From NCBI GenBank assembly GCA_963708855.1, contig CAVPUM010000006.1:147292-211291 (forward strand): DNA of 64,000 nt, given 5' to 3'. Source of the stretch: CAIWHR01 sp963708855 (GTDB lineage Bacteria; Pseudomonadota; Gammaproteobacteria; Burkholderiales; Casimicrobiaceae). Shown one piece after another: positions 63,654-64,000 of the stretch; position 1 is the stretch's first letter, and each line of letters starts with the position of its first letter. The notes beneath the pieces were generated by a model. The model was not told the DNA's origin. It saw only the letters and a program-made list of their open reading frames with translations, and did no database searches. The position numbers and the translations under genes were made by a program.

Positions 63654-64000
63654 GTGAAGCGAAAGCGGATCGCGCTCGGCGTGGCGCTGGCACTGCTCGC
63701 GCTGTTCCCCCTCGCCGGCGCGGGCTTCTACACGGAGCTCGTCACCAAGGTGATGATCCTCGCCATCTTCGCGCTGTCGCTCGATCTGCTCGTCGGCTAC
63801 ACGGGGCTCGTCTCGTTCGGCCATGCGGCGTTCTACGGTGTGGGCGCCTACACGCTCGGCCTGATGGCGCCGAAATACGAAGCGGCCAGCCTGTGGCTGA
63901 CGCTGCCGGCGGCAATGCTCGCGGCGGGCCTGGCCGCGCTCGTCGTCGGCGTGTTCGTCGTGCGCGTGAAGGGCATCTACTTCATCATGGTGACCCTCGC
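63654..64000 (+). CDS. LivM-type ABC transporter permease, 5' part
   Basis: First ~115 residues; the gene runs out of the window. GTG 63654 is used because the ATG at 63625 is in another frame and closes quickly. RKRIALGVALALLALFPLAG, then FALSLDLLVGYTGLVSFGHA, AFYGVGAYTLGLM and VRVKGIYFIMVTLA match LivM. ATPase genes (LivG, LivF types) are expected just beyond. Confidence 0.9.
   Translation, partial: MKRKRIALGVALALLALFPLAGAGFYTELVTKVMILAIFALSLDLLVGYTGLVSFGHAAFYGVGAYTLGLMAPKYEAASLWLTLPAAMLAAGLAALVVGVFVVRVKGIYFIMVTL

Overview
The window is a dense, high-GC chromosomal segment whose gene content and order point to a betaproteobacterium (Burkholderiales or Rhodocyclales-like; genus not determinable by eye). 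The evidence is the cell-division cluster ending lpxC / small membrane gene / antisense DciA-like gene / M23 peptidase / secA / argJ, the pilBCD-coaE-zapD block, the ffh and rpsP-rimM-trmD-rplS block, the rsmI-lpoA-yraN-gmhA-dolP block, and a box-type aerobic benzoyl-CoA pathway. No rRNA, tRNA or CRISPR array was seen.

Layout. 1-8.4 kb: murein synthesis and division genes (ftsW 3' end, murG, murC, murB, ddlB, ftsQ, ftsA, ftsZ), mostly joined by 4-base ATGA overlaps. 8.5-17.1 kb: lpxC, envelope and secretion genes, argJ, an ATPase and a MutT-ThiE fusion. 17.1-20.3 kb: a visibly less GC-rich insert that starts with the tail of an IS630-type transposase and carries ptsP and a LapA-like gene. 20.6-28.3 kb, minus strand: ccsA, corC, pilB, pilC, pilD, coaE, zapD. 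28.4-33.9 kb, plus strand: ffh, rpsP-rimM-trmD-rplS and a large J-like/RDD/TPR membrane protein. 33.9-38.3 kb: a divergent lipoprotein/heptose block and rsmI. 38.3-49.4 kb: complete urease (ureDABCEFG) followed by the urea ABC transporter (urtABCDE) behind a candidate NtrC/sigma-54 control region. 49.5-53.6 kb: hemN with a perfect FNR-type box, then a ceramidase-like membrane protein, an alpha/beta hydrolase and a hemerythrin protein. 53.6-64 kb: SirB2-like gene, boxA, boxB, boxC and boxR on the minus strand, divergent from benzoate-CoA ligase and a branched-chain-type ABC transporter (livK, livH, livM 5' part).

Functionally the second half couples nitrogen scavenging (urea import and hydrolysis) with benzoate uptake, CoA activation, and epoxidation/cleavage of benzoyl-CoA. 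The most unusual observation is a 60-base repeat, present in at least four good copies plus one eroded copy, that always sits between two genes so that its first bases supply the stop codon of the upstream gene. It ends with a ribosome-binding-like GAAGG and an RTG codon. At coaE the repeat has become the actual N-terminus of the protein. Other points of note are a one-base frameshift separating the UrtA signal peptide from the mature protein, and a divergent boxR/bclA control region with matched repeats. All calls are by eye from sequence; no search was run.
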